A stretch of 53,377 bases of DNA from a virus. Below the pieces are notes generated by a model that saw nothing but the letters and a program-made list of their open reading frames with translations, searched no databases and had not been told where the DNA came from. The translations under genes were made by a program, and so were the position numbers. The stretch spans positions 1 to 53,377 of IMG/VR virus record IMGVR_UViG_3300005043_000142, one strand, 5' to 3'. This document shows, piece by piece, positions 17,773 to 25,550 of this stretch; position 1 is the first letter of the stretch, and every line of letters starts with the position of its first letter.

Positions 17773-19349
17773 AGCAGTTCACCCATAGAGCTGGCCAAAG
17801 CCAAAGCATTTACCCGTCCGGCACACTCAACCTGCATGGTTAAACGACGCGGGCGGCCCGCTGGCAGCCGAAAGCCTTTGTCCGTGGCTACCGTAGTAGC
17901 AAAGGCATAGTTATCGCCTGTGAGCGTCATCGTGGCGCTGGCGTCTGCATCAATACGGCCGGCACTCATAACCACGGACGCGCTTAATACAAACTCGCGG
18001 GATTTCCATATCATCGTTTTATTGTCACCGGCGTCGAATACCTGAACGCTGTGCGTATTGTTGCTGTGACGAATAAGCAGATACAACCGATCCTCATCCG
18101 CCTGGTAGTGGCCATTGAGAACCGTATCGCCCGGGTCGCCGCTCAGCTGCAGCGGGAAGACACCATTGTCCAGGTTGAAAATAAACGATTTAACCGCACC
18201 AAAGCACAGGTATTGGCCCCGGTAACGGAATGCCCTGAACGTGGCGGGCTGCAATGCAAGCCACTGCTGTCGGCTGAAAAATTGCTTACTCACAAGCTGC
18301 ATACCGGAAGGCCCGGCCATCATCAGTCCTTCACTGGTCGGATACAGGGAATAGTCACCCATATCAACATGGCCGCGACGGCTCAGGCATGAGGCCCGAA
18401 CATCCAGCCGGGTCTGACTCATGGCTGCCGGGTGCGCTCCAGATACCACCCAAGGGTTACCGGTTGTGGTTACAACCAGCGAACCAGCAACGGTAGCCAG
18501 ACTCACGATGTCATCAGGGAAAGCCAGCTGGTAATCCAGCGGCCAGGCGTGCGGATAATATGGTTCGCTAAAGCACAGCGTGTTGCCGAAAAATCCAGCC
18601 ATAAAGCCATTGCCTACAGTCACGAGCCCCTTCATACCCGCCGGCGGATGGTTCCAGCTTTCAGAATTGCACGGTGCGCCAAGCGCATTGCTATTCACGC
18701 TGTCGTTATATGACGTAGTGGCTGCAGCGATTTCCGCCACAAAATTAAAGAAACCGCCGCCCTCGCTTCGGTAAATTCGTCGCGTTGCTGCTCGGCTGTC
18801 ATTGCTGGCACCCAGCGTCAGGGGAATTGTTGCGCCATCCCAGCGGTTAATAATTTGGGTGGTGTCGGATGGTTCGGATTCTTCGCCCCTGGCAGTTACC
18901 GCTGTCACGTAGTACGCGCAGCGCAAAACTTGTGAATCAGGGTTTGTTGGTTCTGCAGTTTCCCAGCTGGCAGGAACCGAAGGCGTAGGCGGTTTGTTAA
19001 TTCCAAGGCTTGTTGTTGTTAATGTGCTGCCAGATAAAAACGCCACCTGCGGCTGCAGAAGATCGCCAGCCATGTAAACCCGCTTCCAGGCATCATTGGC
19101 AATCGGCCCGCGTATGAAATCGGCATCATCCGTGCGGGTCAGTACCTTGGTTTTATCAAACGGGTAAATCGCCCACGAATTAACGGTTGTGGCTGGCGCA
19201 GAAAACCCACTGGCCAGCAGGTCACGGATAGGCACCAGCGAGCCGCCTTCCATCCGGGCGTTGTAGGTTTCGCTCGCGTAATTCTCCGGCAGCAGCTGCG
19301 GCGCAACCACCGGCATCTCACCGGCAAACTGAGTAATGCTCAGCTTCAT
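17769..19349 (-). CDS. tail nozzle-like protein
   Basis: A 526-residue protein starting MKLSITQFAGEMPVVAPQLL, then many beta strands with repeated aromatic turns (GNGFMAGFFGNTLCFSEPYYPHAWP; GDYSLYPTSEGLMMAGPSG). The length, beta-propeller-like composition and N-terminal pattern (a phrase about many-gene N residues and a G-x-L-x-P turn) recall the podoviral nozzle proteins T7 gp12 and P22 gp10, which plug the tail channel. It is an inference from pattern and gene order. Starts and stops overlap by four bases at both ends, so it is translated as part of one tail operon. Confidence 0.6.
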   Translation of the reverse strand: MKLSITQFAGEMPVVAPQLLPENYASETYNARMEGGSLVPIRDLLASGFSAPATTVNSWAIYPFDKTKVLTRTDDADFIRGPIANDAWKRVYMAGDLLQPQVAFLSGSTLTTTSLGINKPPTPSVPASWETAEPTNPDSQVLRCAYYVTAVTARGEESEPSDTTQIINRWDGATIPLTLGASNDSRAATRRIYRSEGGGFFNFVAEIAAATTSYNDSVNSNALGAPCNSESWNHPPAGMKGLVTVGNGFMAGFFGNTLCFSEPYYPHAWPLDYQLAFPDDIVSLATVAGSLVVTTTGNPWVVSGAHPAAMSQTRLDVRASCLSRRGHVDMGDYSLYPTSEGLMMAGPSGMQLVSKQFFSRQQWLALQPATFRAFRYRGQYLCFGAVKSFIFNLDNGVFPLQLSGDPGDTVLNGHYQADEDRLYLLIRHSNNTHSVQVFDAGDNKTMIWKSREFVLSASVVMSAGRIDADASATMTLTGDNYAFATTVATDKGFRLPAGRPRRLTMQVECAGRVNALALASSMGELL

Positions 19350-19981
19350 AATGCGCTATCCCTGTAGTCCACCTGATAGCCATACCGGTGATTGATACCG
19401 GCCTGAATAATTACCGGGTCAGTCACGGCAGAAATAAAAGGCCCGTGAACCACGGCAAAGCGTTCGGAATACTGGCGCAGATACAGCCCGCCATTTTTGA
19501 AATACCAAAGGAATACGTCAGTGCTGGTCGGATCGTCTTTATTCTCCACCGTCAAAGTGGCGTCCTGCACGTCGGCATCCAAATCTAGCAGTTGCGGTAA
19601 TCCGGTGTCAGGGTTGCGCCACCACACACCTAATCCCCCATCCGGTCGGATGTACCCAAGAATAACAAAGCCGGTAGGCGCAAATTCCAGACTGATTTTT
19701 TTAATACCGCCGACCAGCGCCAGCAAATAGCGCGGACTGCCATCCCATAAATCGTTGGGCAGTTTTTTCTGCAGGTAGGTGCCGCCGTCTGATTCCAAAT
19801 AAGCCACCCAGCCGGTGCCGTAATTACCCCGGCTCATATCCGGTGCACTGTTGCCAGAGCCAATATCCCAAGGGCCAAACGCAAAAGACTTATGTTCATG
19901 CGGCCAGTCAATGGCTGGCAGAAATCGCGGTGGCCGGATTAGCTCACCGCGCCTGGCGTCAGAGGAAAAAGGCGGAATCAC
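19346..19981 (-). CDS. tail-module structural protein, unknown
   Basis: A protein of 211 residues with the GTG start at 19981, whose GTGA overlaps the upstream stop. A GTG at 20008 would add nine residues inside the preceding gene. The body is beta-rich and aromatic: WPHEHKSFAFGPWDIGSG, GTGWVAYLESDGGTYLQKKL, FVILGYIRPDGGLGVWWRN. No family is recognised. The repeated Gly-aromatic turns resemble propeller blades, and it may pair with the nozzle-like gene downstream. The position between tail proteins supports a virion role. Confidence 0.5.
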   Translation of the reverse strand: MIPPFSSDARRGELIRPPRFLPAIDWPHEHKSFAFGPWDIGSGNSAPDMSRGNYGTGWVAYLESDGGTYLQKKLPNDLWDGSPRYLLALVGGIKKISLEFAPTGFVILGYIRPDGGLGVWWRNPDTGLPQLLDLDADVQDATLTVENKDDPTSTDVFLWYFKNGGLYLRQYSERFAVVHGPFISAVTDPVIIQAGINHRYGYQVDYRDSAL

Positions 19982-20856
19982 GGCAGGCGGCCCCAGGTAA
20001 TTTCCCACGAAATTGTTAAATCATAATTTGCAGGGATAGTGTATTGAGCGCCACCTATAGGGATAATCATTTTATAAATACTTGCATATCTAGGGACCCA
20101 AATAGGACTGCCTGGCTGGGATGTAGTGACTGATGACTGTGCTGGTGTTTTTGCAGTTAGCGTTACAGTTCTGTTCGGAATATCCCAAGCAATTGTCGCC
20201 GTGGCTAAGCCGCGTCCAAAAAGACCAAACTGATTAAATCCAGTCTCTAAGTCAAATTTAAGACCTGCCAAATAGTATCCCCAATTCGCCAGCGACTCAT
20301 CTGCCGCCAAACACCAGTGGAGATCCCCATGAGGTGTAGGGGTGACTCCGGACGATACTATTTTCGGAAGCTTAAAATAAATCGCATAGGTTATCCTGAG
20401 CGTTTGCCCGGCATTCACTGTAATCTGTGTCGGGACTCCCTCTGAGTCTTTTATAAGGGCTCTTGTTACCAAAACCCCATTATTATTGTCCTTTCTGATT
20501 CCTAGCTCTGTTATAGCCTCGCCAGAAAAACCAGTAAAATCACAAGAGCCATATCTTTTTACAATCTTGTAATCTTGATGATCTTCTACGTCAGAGTTAG
20601 AATTCATTGATATGGATTGCACTTTTATCTGGTTCCCAAGGTCGGTATCAGATACCGATGGCGGAGTCACAACACCTGAACCAAGACAGAGATAAGTCCC
20701 CGCAGGGGCAAATCTACCCATATCAAGATATGAGTCCAAAATTAAATTAGTCTGTTCGGGTACATCAATAACCATTTCACCTGTCGAATCATCAATTACC
20801 TGATAGGCATACGCGCCTTTAATCCCAATCTGGTTTTGGGTTTTTATTTCATTCAT
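19978..20856 (-). CDS. tail protein, AT-rich paralogue A
   Basis: A 292-residue beta-rich protein. It aligns by eye along most of its length with the product of 21417-22250: both begin with KGAY followed by N-LI-D-L, then CLGSG/CVGTG, P-V-DT-L-N, FTG-SG-I-E-G-R, RALIKD-G-PT-I and YAIYFKLP/YFVYVLIP. They are therefore ancient paralogues, possibly related receptor-binding or tail-collar proteins. This copy is clearly richer in A and T than its neighbours and has different codon use, a sign of recent acquisition or rapid exchange. AGGT precedes ATG 20856. The function beyond a tail location is not established. Confidence 0.6.
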   Translation of the reverse strand: MNEIKTQNQIGIKGAYAYQVIDDSTGEMVIDVPEQTNLILDSYLDMGRFAPAGTYLCLGSGVVTPPSVSDTDLGNQIKVQSISMNSNSDVEDHQDYKIVKRYGSCDFTGFSGEAITELGIRKDNNNGVLVTRALIKDSEGVPTQITVNAGQTLRITYAIYFKLPKIVSSGVTPTPHGDLHWCLAADESLANWGYYLAGLKFDLETGFNQFGLFGRGLATATIAWDIPNRTVTLTAKTPAQSSVTTSQPGSPIWVPRYASIYKMIIPIGGAQYTIPANYDLTISWEITWGRLP

Positions 20857-20859
20857 TGG

Positions 20860-21420
20860 TTATACCTGATTACTGGTTACGCTCAGAACAGTGGCACCCG
20901 TTACGGAAATAAAGCCCTGCTCGTCCGGTTTCTCTTGGTTTGAATCCCTTACGATTAGGGTTTCCATGCTGCTAACAGAAAGCACATTGGCCCCAGTCAC
21001 GGAAATAAAACCCTGCTCGCTTGGTTGTTCTACGTTGGAATCTTTAATGAGTAACGCGGCCTCCGACGTCACCGAAAGAACAGCCGCACCAATAACCGTT
21101 GGGCTGATTTCTTCCGGCGGTATCGGGTCAGGATCGTTGCCTGCGTCAGAGCCGATATTTCCCCACTGGTCTAATAAAATCAGCGTGGCGAACATGGAAA
21201 AATCACCCAACGCTGCGCCGGTAATCACCAATCCTTGCTCGTCCGGCGCCTCGTCAATTCGCCATATTGTTTTAGCCATTGCGAACTGCTGCAGGCTGGT
21301 TTCAAATTCAAGCCCGTTATCCGCGCCAATGTGCCAGGGATAGGTATTCCATGGTGCCGCTTCAGTATCAAAGGGGTTGTGCTGGTACAGCTCGCCCATC
21401 AATACGAAATTCGCAATCAT
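20860..21420 (-). CDS. tail-module protein with tandem repeats
   Basis: A 186-residue protein with the start at 21420 overlapping the upstream stop (ATGA). A GTG at 21432 would extend it slightly. The first half is aromatic and acidic. The second half holds two nearly identical units of about 39 residues, each with DSN-x-E-x-P-x-EQGFISVTGA-x-VLSV, and a degenerate earlier unit EAPDEQGLVITGAALGDF. The DNA of the two units is also similar (about 20880-20960 and 20985-21060), which suggests recent duplication. It lies between the two paralogous tail proteins. The repeats may be a variable adhesive or linker region, and no family is recognised. Confidence 0.5.
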   Translation of the reverse strand: MIANFVLMGELYQHNPFDTEAAPWNTYPWHIGADNGLEFETSLQQFAMAKTIWRIDEAPDEQGLVITGAALGDFSMFATLILLDQWGNIGSDAGNDPDPIPPEEISPTVIGAAVLSVTSEAALLIKDSNVEQPSEQGFISVTGANVLSVSSMETLIVRDSNQEKPDEQGFISVTGATVLSVTSNQV

Positions 21421-22250
21421 GGGCGGCCCCACCTGAATGACAGCGTAAAGCCAATGTCGTTATTGGCCGGATTTATAAGTGACGTTTCCAGCTCAATAAC
21501 CGGCAAATTCTTTTCGTTGTTTGTCGCCTGAAATCCAGTAATCGTCCGGTTTAATTCAGTCGCGGTAAAATTCACGGTGGCCGTTGCAGTTTGTGTTGCC
21601 GCGTCATAGGCCCAACTGAATACGTTCGCTGCAACGCTACTTCCGTCGCCCAAATTGGCACGCAGCCCGGCACCGGCAAACGGGTTGCTAAACCGGCCAG
21701 CCAGAATGCCGGCCGGTGCCGTTAATTCGTTATGCGGCTTAATGGTAAAAATGCTGCTGCCGTAGGGCGTGGTTACAGTGCCGGTGGCCAGTACGTCAGG
21801 AATCAGTACATACACGAAGTACGATATTTTCAGCGTCTGGCTTGGCGCTATCGGAATAATGGTGGCCAGTCCGTTGCCGTCGCGCACCAGTGAGCGGCTG
21901 CGCACGGAATCGGCATCAGGGCCGCGGAATCCCACCTCTGAGATATTGCCGCTCAGTCCGGTAAACGTCGCGGTTACGCTGCGCTTTGAATACCGGTTCG
22001 CGCCCTGCATAAAAATAACAGCGCTGCTGGTGAAACTGGCGCTGGCGCTTGCCAGTTCGTTTTCAAGTGCGGTATCGGTTACCGCTGGTTGCCGCATGCC
22101 GGTGCCAACGCACAGAAATCCGCTATTAAACGGATCGCCCAGCGTCAGCGCTGTATCGGTAATCAGGTTGTCGAACTCGCCAGTGTCGGCCAGTAGTTCG
22201 GAATTACCGAACACCTGCAGGCGGTATGCGCCCTTAACTGCTTGCATCAT
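21417..22250 (-). CDS. tail protein, paralogue B
   Basis: A 277-residue protein with the start at 22250 (MMQAVKGAYRLQVFGNSEL), overlapping the upstream stop as ATGA. An upstream in-frame start would only read through the preceding gene. It shares an ordered set of motifs with the product of 19978-20856: NLITDTALTL, LCVGTGMRQPAVTDTALEN, FTGLSGNISEVGFRG, RSLVRDGNGLATII, LKISYFVYVLIP and a C-terminal FRWGRP matching TWGRLP. It is GC-rich like the rest of the virion module, unlike its paralogue. A structural tail role, possibly adhesin-like, is inferred from location. Confidence 0.6.
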   Translation of the reverse strand: MMQAVKGAYRLQVFGNSELLADTGEFDNLITDTALTLGDPFNSGFLCVGTGMRQPAVTDTALENELASASASFTSSAVIFMQGANRYSKRSVTATFTGLSGNISEVGFRGPDADSVRSRSLVRDGNGLATIIPIAPSQTLKISYFVYVLIPDVLATGTVTTPYGSSIFTIKPHNELTAPAGILAGRFSNPFAGAGLRANLGDGSSVAANVFSWAYDAATQTATATVNFTATELNRTITGFQATNNEKNLPVIELETSLINPANNDIGFTLSFRWGRP

Positions 22251-22684
22251 AACGGCTGCACGTCTCCGATTAAGTCCCACATGGCCGGCACGCCGCCCTG
22301 CTCTGCCCGGATAGCCACCAGCGATACCACGGAGCCATTGCCGCGAAGAATCAGCGTGCCGGGGCTGTTCACAAGCCCACCATTCAGCGGTTGCACCTGG
22401 ACAGTGCCGTGGCCGTTGTTACGGATCTGAAAGGCGGTACCAGGCACCGGGTCGCTTATCAGAAAGAACGTCACAGTATTCAGGTCATCGTTCACCATGA
22501 AATAACTGAAAGCGTCGTCCTCGGTGCCGACGGTCATCGTCGTTGTGCCGGCCTGAACTTCGATAATGCCCACGCCTGTAAGCGCGATACGCGCCCAGTG
22601 TCGTGCACGGCCAGCCCAGTAAGCAGCCTGGTCCACCAGCTCTTTGCAGCGCTGCAGGAAGGTCGGCAAATTAAACGGAATCAT
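22247..22684 (-). CDS. small tail-module protein
   Basis: A 145-residue protein. A helical N-terminus with aromatic residues (LQRCKELVDQAAYWAGRARH) is followed by a beta-rich domain (EVQAGTTTMTVGTEDDAFSYF; FQIRNNGHGTVQVQPLNGG), the pattern of a trimeric spike shaft or carbohydrate-facing beta domain. It overlaps neighbours by four bases on both sides. No family is recognised, and the structural role is inferred from the operon. Confidence 0.45.
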   Translation of the reverse strand: MIPFNLPTFLQRCKELVDQAAYWAGRARHWARIALTGVGIIEVQAGTTTMTVGTEDDAFSYFMVNDDLNTVTFFLISDPVPGTAFQIRNNGHGTVQVQPLNGGLVNSPGTLILRGNGSVVSLVAIRAEQGGVPAMWDLIGDVQPL

Positions 22685-23262
22685 GGCGCCCCCATAATGT
22701 CGGCATGCTTGGCGGACACATCGGCGGCCAGTGCATCCAGATAGGATTTTGTCTCCGGTGCTAGCTCGTCAAACCGAACCATAACGCCAAGGTCAAAGGT
22801 CGGATCAAGCGCCGTGGAAAAGCTGAGTTTGATTTCCTGCGGCTGGCTGGCGCTGCCCTGCACCACGGTCGGCACATCCTTCATCAGCACACTGTTGGGA
22901 ATGTGCGTCTGGTAATACTGCTGCCGGTACTGGTCTGCAGCCTGGATCACCGCAACGGCTAACATCAGCGGTATGCGGTTGCCGGTACCTGTATCCACGG
23001 AGAACTCAACCACGGCCGAGGGCGAGGAAAGGGCTGCGGTTTGCTCAGCAGTCAGCGTAACCGATACCTGACCTTGTGCGCCGCTCACGGCGTCAGCAAC
23101 GGCCGACACCAGCAGCAGGTCACCCAGGCGCGAACGGCTGCGCCCAATGCCAACGTGCAGGGTCCAGCCGGTGCAATCAATGGCGGCTTCAGTATCAGCA
23201 TTCAAAAAGGTGACCCGCAGCGCTTTTGGCTCGCCGCGTACAATCGGATCAATGGTGATCAT
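22681..23262 (-). CDS. tail-module protein with N-terminal beta-sandwich
   Basis: A 193-residue protein. Residues 1-95 read as an immunoglobulin-like beta sandwich (DPIVRGEPKALRVTFLNADT, WTLHVGIGRSRS, GQVSVTLTAEQTAALSS). The pattern is like N-terminal domains of baseplate-upper or fibre-adaptor proteins, where a beta sandwich attaches a distal fibre. The C-terminal part is helical (PETKSYLDALAADVSAKHADIM). Start and stop share bases with the neighbours, so it is translated in the same operon. The role as adaptor is inferred. Confidence 0.5.
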   Translation of the reverse strand: MITIDPIVRGEPKALRVTFLNADTEAAIDCTGWTLHVGIGRSRSRLGDLLLVSAVADAVSGAQGQVSVTLTAEQTAALSSPSAVVEFSVDTGTGNRIPLMLAVAVIQAADQYRQQYYQTHIPNSVLMKDVPTVVQGSASQPQEIKLSFSTALDPTFDLGVMVRFDELAPETKSYLDALAADVSAKHADIMGAP

Positions 23263-23924
23263 TATTTATTCGCCGGATTATTCGGTGATATTCGGGAAGT
23301 GTTCTGCAGTTTTATCCCCAGCGCGTTATAAGCGCTCTGCAGGTACGTCTGTGAGCGCGTAAAATTACCGGCGTCATCTGCGTCTTTATCGTAGGCACGG
23401 TGCAGGACGTAATTCATCAGCGCCGGGTAATAGCGGTCATTCACTCGAAGCAGTGTTTCGTTATCTTCATATTCTTTCGGTAAGTGTTTCTTGGGTTCCA
23501 GTGCACAGACCAGCTCAATCAGCGAGCCAGCAGTTGCGGGCGGATACACATAAAAGCGCTTCGGATCGCGGTCGTCGTACAGGAAAAACTCCTGCTGGTT
23601 GGTTGGTGTTTCCGCCATCCAATTAGGGCGAACAGAACTCAAAACGGCAATGTCGCTTGGCATAATCGGCAGCTGCCGCCCTTCCAAATTGCGTGTCACG
23701 TTAATCAGGCGCACCGCATATACCGGAAGCTCCTGACGCACACCGGTAGCGCACTCAAACTCGGAGTTATCAGCAAAGGCTTCCGGCTCCTGCTCTGCAA
23801 GAAATCGGTACGCATCATTCAAATATTCGACCAGCTCGTCATTGGTCCAGCGCACACCTTCGGTTTGGGTTTCCTGCAGTGTTCGCCGGACGGTCTGGAT
23901 CAGTTCGCGTACACGGGTTGCCAT
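23262..23924 (-). CDS. head-to-tail adaptor-like protein
   Basis: A 220-residue protein starting with helices VRELIQTVRRTLQE and WTNDELVEYLNDAYRFLAEQEPEAF. A beta-rich region with YAVRLINVTRNLEGRQLPIM and the track FFLYDDRDPKRFYVYPPATAGSLIELVCA follows, then a helical C-terminus. The pattern D-P-K-R-F-Y-V-Y-P-P is characteristic, in my recall, of podoviral adaptor proteins (DUF6682 type, comparable to T7 gp11) that bind under the portal. It lies between a second connector candidate and the fibre-attachment genes, as expected. Confidence 0.65.
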   Translation of the reverse strand: MATRVRELIQTVRRTLQETQTEGVRWTNDELVEYLNDAYRFLAEQEPEAFADNSEFECATGVRQELPVYAVRLINVTRNLEGRQLPIMPSDIAVLSSVRPNWMAETPTNQQEFFLYDDRDPKRFYVYPPATAGSLIELVCALEPKKHLPKEYEDNETLLRVNDRYYPALMNYVLHRAYDKDADDAGNFTRSQTYLQSAYNALGIKLQNTSRISPNNPANK

Positions 23925-23926
23925 CG

Positions 23927-24517
23927 TCAGACTCCATAAACTGACCGGCTGTATTCAGCCCGGCCAGTTCGTGATACGGAAAATTGATTGCGAACGTCGG
24001 CAGCAATGCGCAAACAGTCGCGCTCGTATTCGTCCTGGTAATAGCCTGCCATCTGCGGATTGCTCCATGGTTTTTCCGGCATCAGCATCAGCCTGCGCTT
24101 AACACCGGTTGAAATGGTTTCTGCCCAGCGGTTAAGCAGGTCAGCCGGTGCAGCCTGTGCGGTTGGCATCGGTTTCAGCAGTACGGTTACCCGGCAATTG
24201 CCGGACTGGCCGTTGGTGAATGTAATCCGGCCCGGTGCGTCGGCAATGTAGTTGCCTGGCAGTTGTAGGCTGTTATTCAGCTGAACCATTTGCACGCCGA
24301 CAACCAGCGTATCCGGGTGCGGCGACACCAGATCGTAGTCGGCAACGTCAGCCGTTACGGTCAGATCAATGTGCTCACGGAAGCAGTGCGTGGCCTCGCA
24401 GAATTGCGAAAAAACCAGCGCTGCCGTTTCCGTGATGGTTGCGCGCGGGCAACCGGATAATTCCGGCTGCGCCAGCTGTTGCACCAGACTGAAGTCGGAA
24501 AAATCCAGGTGCAGCAT
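23927..24517 (-). CDS. connector or tail-tube-like protein
   Basis: A 196-residue protein with an N-terminal helical pair (SLVQQLAQPELSG, ETAALVFSQFCEAT), a central beta section (DLTVTADVADYDLVSPHPDT; GNYIADAPGRITFTNGQSGN) and a long C-terminal helix (YYQDEYERDCLRIAADVRN). This arrangement resembles podoviral tail-tube A or connector proteins that form a ring at the portal. It is immediately upstream of the adaptor-like gene with a two-base gap. Assignment rests on architecture and position. Confidence 0.55.
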   Translation of the reverse strand: MLHLDFSDFSLVQQLAQPELSGCPRATITETAALVFSQFCEATHCFREHIDLTVTADVADYDLVSPHPDTLVVGVQMVQLNNSLQLPGNYIADAPGRITFTNGQSGNCRVTVLLKPMPTAQAAPADLLNRWAETISTGVKRRLMLMPEKPWSNPQMAGYYQDEYERDCLRIAADVRNQFSVSRTGRAEYSRSVYGV

Positions 24518-24522
24518 AATGC

Positions 24523-24999
24523 TTACTCGCCACCCAGCGCTTTAAACGCTGCGTTCACTTCGGCCACGGTAACGTCCATGCCTTCCGGCAGCAGTGCGCG
24601 CACCGCTTCAATACGCGGCTTGCCCTTTTCGGTGTAGTGCTCAGGGCTGGCCTGATCCAGATTCAGAATGGCCTTTTGCAGCGCGTCCATTTTTGCATCG
24701 TCGGCGGCATCTGGTTCTGCCTGCGGTGCAGGTGCAGATTCAGGCTCAGCAGCTGGCGCCGGCTTTTCTTCGGCAGCTTTGGCAATTTGTTCCGCAATGG
24801 CCGGCAATTCTTCGGCCTTACACCACACGGTCTTATGGCGCAGCAGCAGAGACGCGGCACGTGCATCGACCACCTGCACATCACCAAAGCCAAACCATTC
24901 CACGCCGGTGCGGGCGATGGTGTCCTTCTTAACTTCTTTGTTGCCGATATAGGCGACGCGAACCTGGCCTACCAGCTCGTCATACGTTTTCTCTGCCAT
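24523..24999 (-). CDS. head-module protein, unknown
   Basis: A 158-residue protein in two parts. The N-terminal half (VRVAYIGNKEVKKDTIARTG, FGFGDVQVVDARAASLLLRHKTVW) is a small beta domain of the kind found beside capsid genes, like the short phage proteins that read V-R-V-Y-G-N-K. The C-terminal half, after a Pro/Ala/Glu-rich linker (about 80-105), ends in a helical motif AVRALLPEGMDVTVAEVNAAF. It is the first gene after a terminator. Head completion or adaptor attachment is plausible and unproven. Confidence 0.5.
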   Translation of the reverse strand: MAEKTYDELVGQVRVAYIGNKEVKKDTIARTGVEWFGFGDVQVVDARAASLLLRHKTVWCKAEELPAIAEQIAKAAEEKPAPAAEPESAPAPQAEPDAADDAKMDALQKAILNLDQASPEHYTEKGKPRIEAVRALLPEGMDVTVAEVNAAFKALGGE

Positions 25000-25020
25000 G
25001 GGGCTTAACCTCTGTCATTC

Positions 25021-25047
25021 AAAAAAAAGCCCGGCGCATGGCCGGGC
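25021..25047 (-). terminator. intrinsic terminator after the decoration candidate
   Basis: A 7-bp GC stem (25029-25035 with 25041-25047) closes a five-base loop and is followed in the minus-strand transcript by eight T residues. It separates abundant capsid and decoration expression from the connector and tail genes. Confidence 0.9.
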
Positions 25048-25075
25048 AAAGGTTGGTGAATTACCTTCCGGTAAA

Positions 25076-25489
25076 TCAGTTCGGGCCGCGATAAATGTAC
25101 TCAGGCACTACGGTTACCTTGCCGGTGGCGGCAGCACCTGTTGCCTTAACAGTTACCATCACCGGCTTTTCAAAGGTGATGGGCGCGCCCGAATAACTTT
25201 CGCTGCCGGCCGCTGCTGAATCAGCATCGGTAGCAAACAGGTCGTCGTCGTCAGTACCGTCGGCAGCGTCATAGTAGGCAACGCCCACTTTGTAACCGGT
25301 GCCGGCACCCAGCGCGGAATTGTGTGCAGTCAGGCCGGTCACGGTCGTGCCTGCTTCCAGGCGCAGCACCGCGATGGTGGTATTGGCAGCGTCAGCGGCA
25401 AATTCAGCAGCGCCAATGGCTTTGCTCAGGTTGCCGTGGGTGCCGTTATAAACTGCAGCGCGCAGGCTGCTTGCGTGTTTAATAGTCAT
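25076..25489 (-). CDS. capsid decoration or head-fibre candidate
   Basis: A 137-residue protein, Ala/Thr/Gly-rich and beta-like (ANTTIAVLRLEAGTTVTGL, GTGYKVGVAYYDAADG, PITFEKPVMVTVKATGAA), without enzyme motifs. It lies directly after the major capsid gene and before a strong terminator, the usual slot of head decoration or stabilisation proteins made in large amounts. The acidic patch DGTDDDDLFATDAD is notable. A GGGCGG/CCGCCC hairpin lies in the 61-base gap to the capsid gene and may stabilise the mRNA. Identification is by position and composition. Confidence 0.55.
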   Translation of the reverse strand: MTIKHASSLRAAVYNGTHGNLSKAIGAAEFAADAANTTIAVLRLEAGTTVTGLTAHNSALGAGTGYKVGVAYYDAADGTDDDDLFATDADSAAAGSESYSGAPITFEKPVMVTVKATGAAATGKVTVVPEYIYRGPN

Positions 25490-25550
25490 GCTTCTTACCT
25501 TGGGCGGCCACTGCCGCCCTGCTTGAGTTTAATCAGACGGTTCCGGTCGA

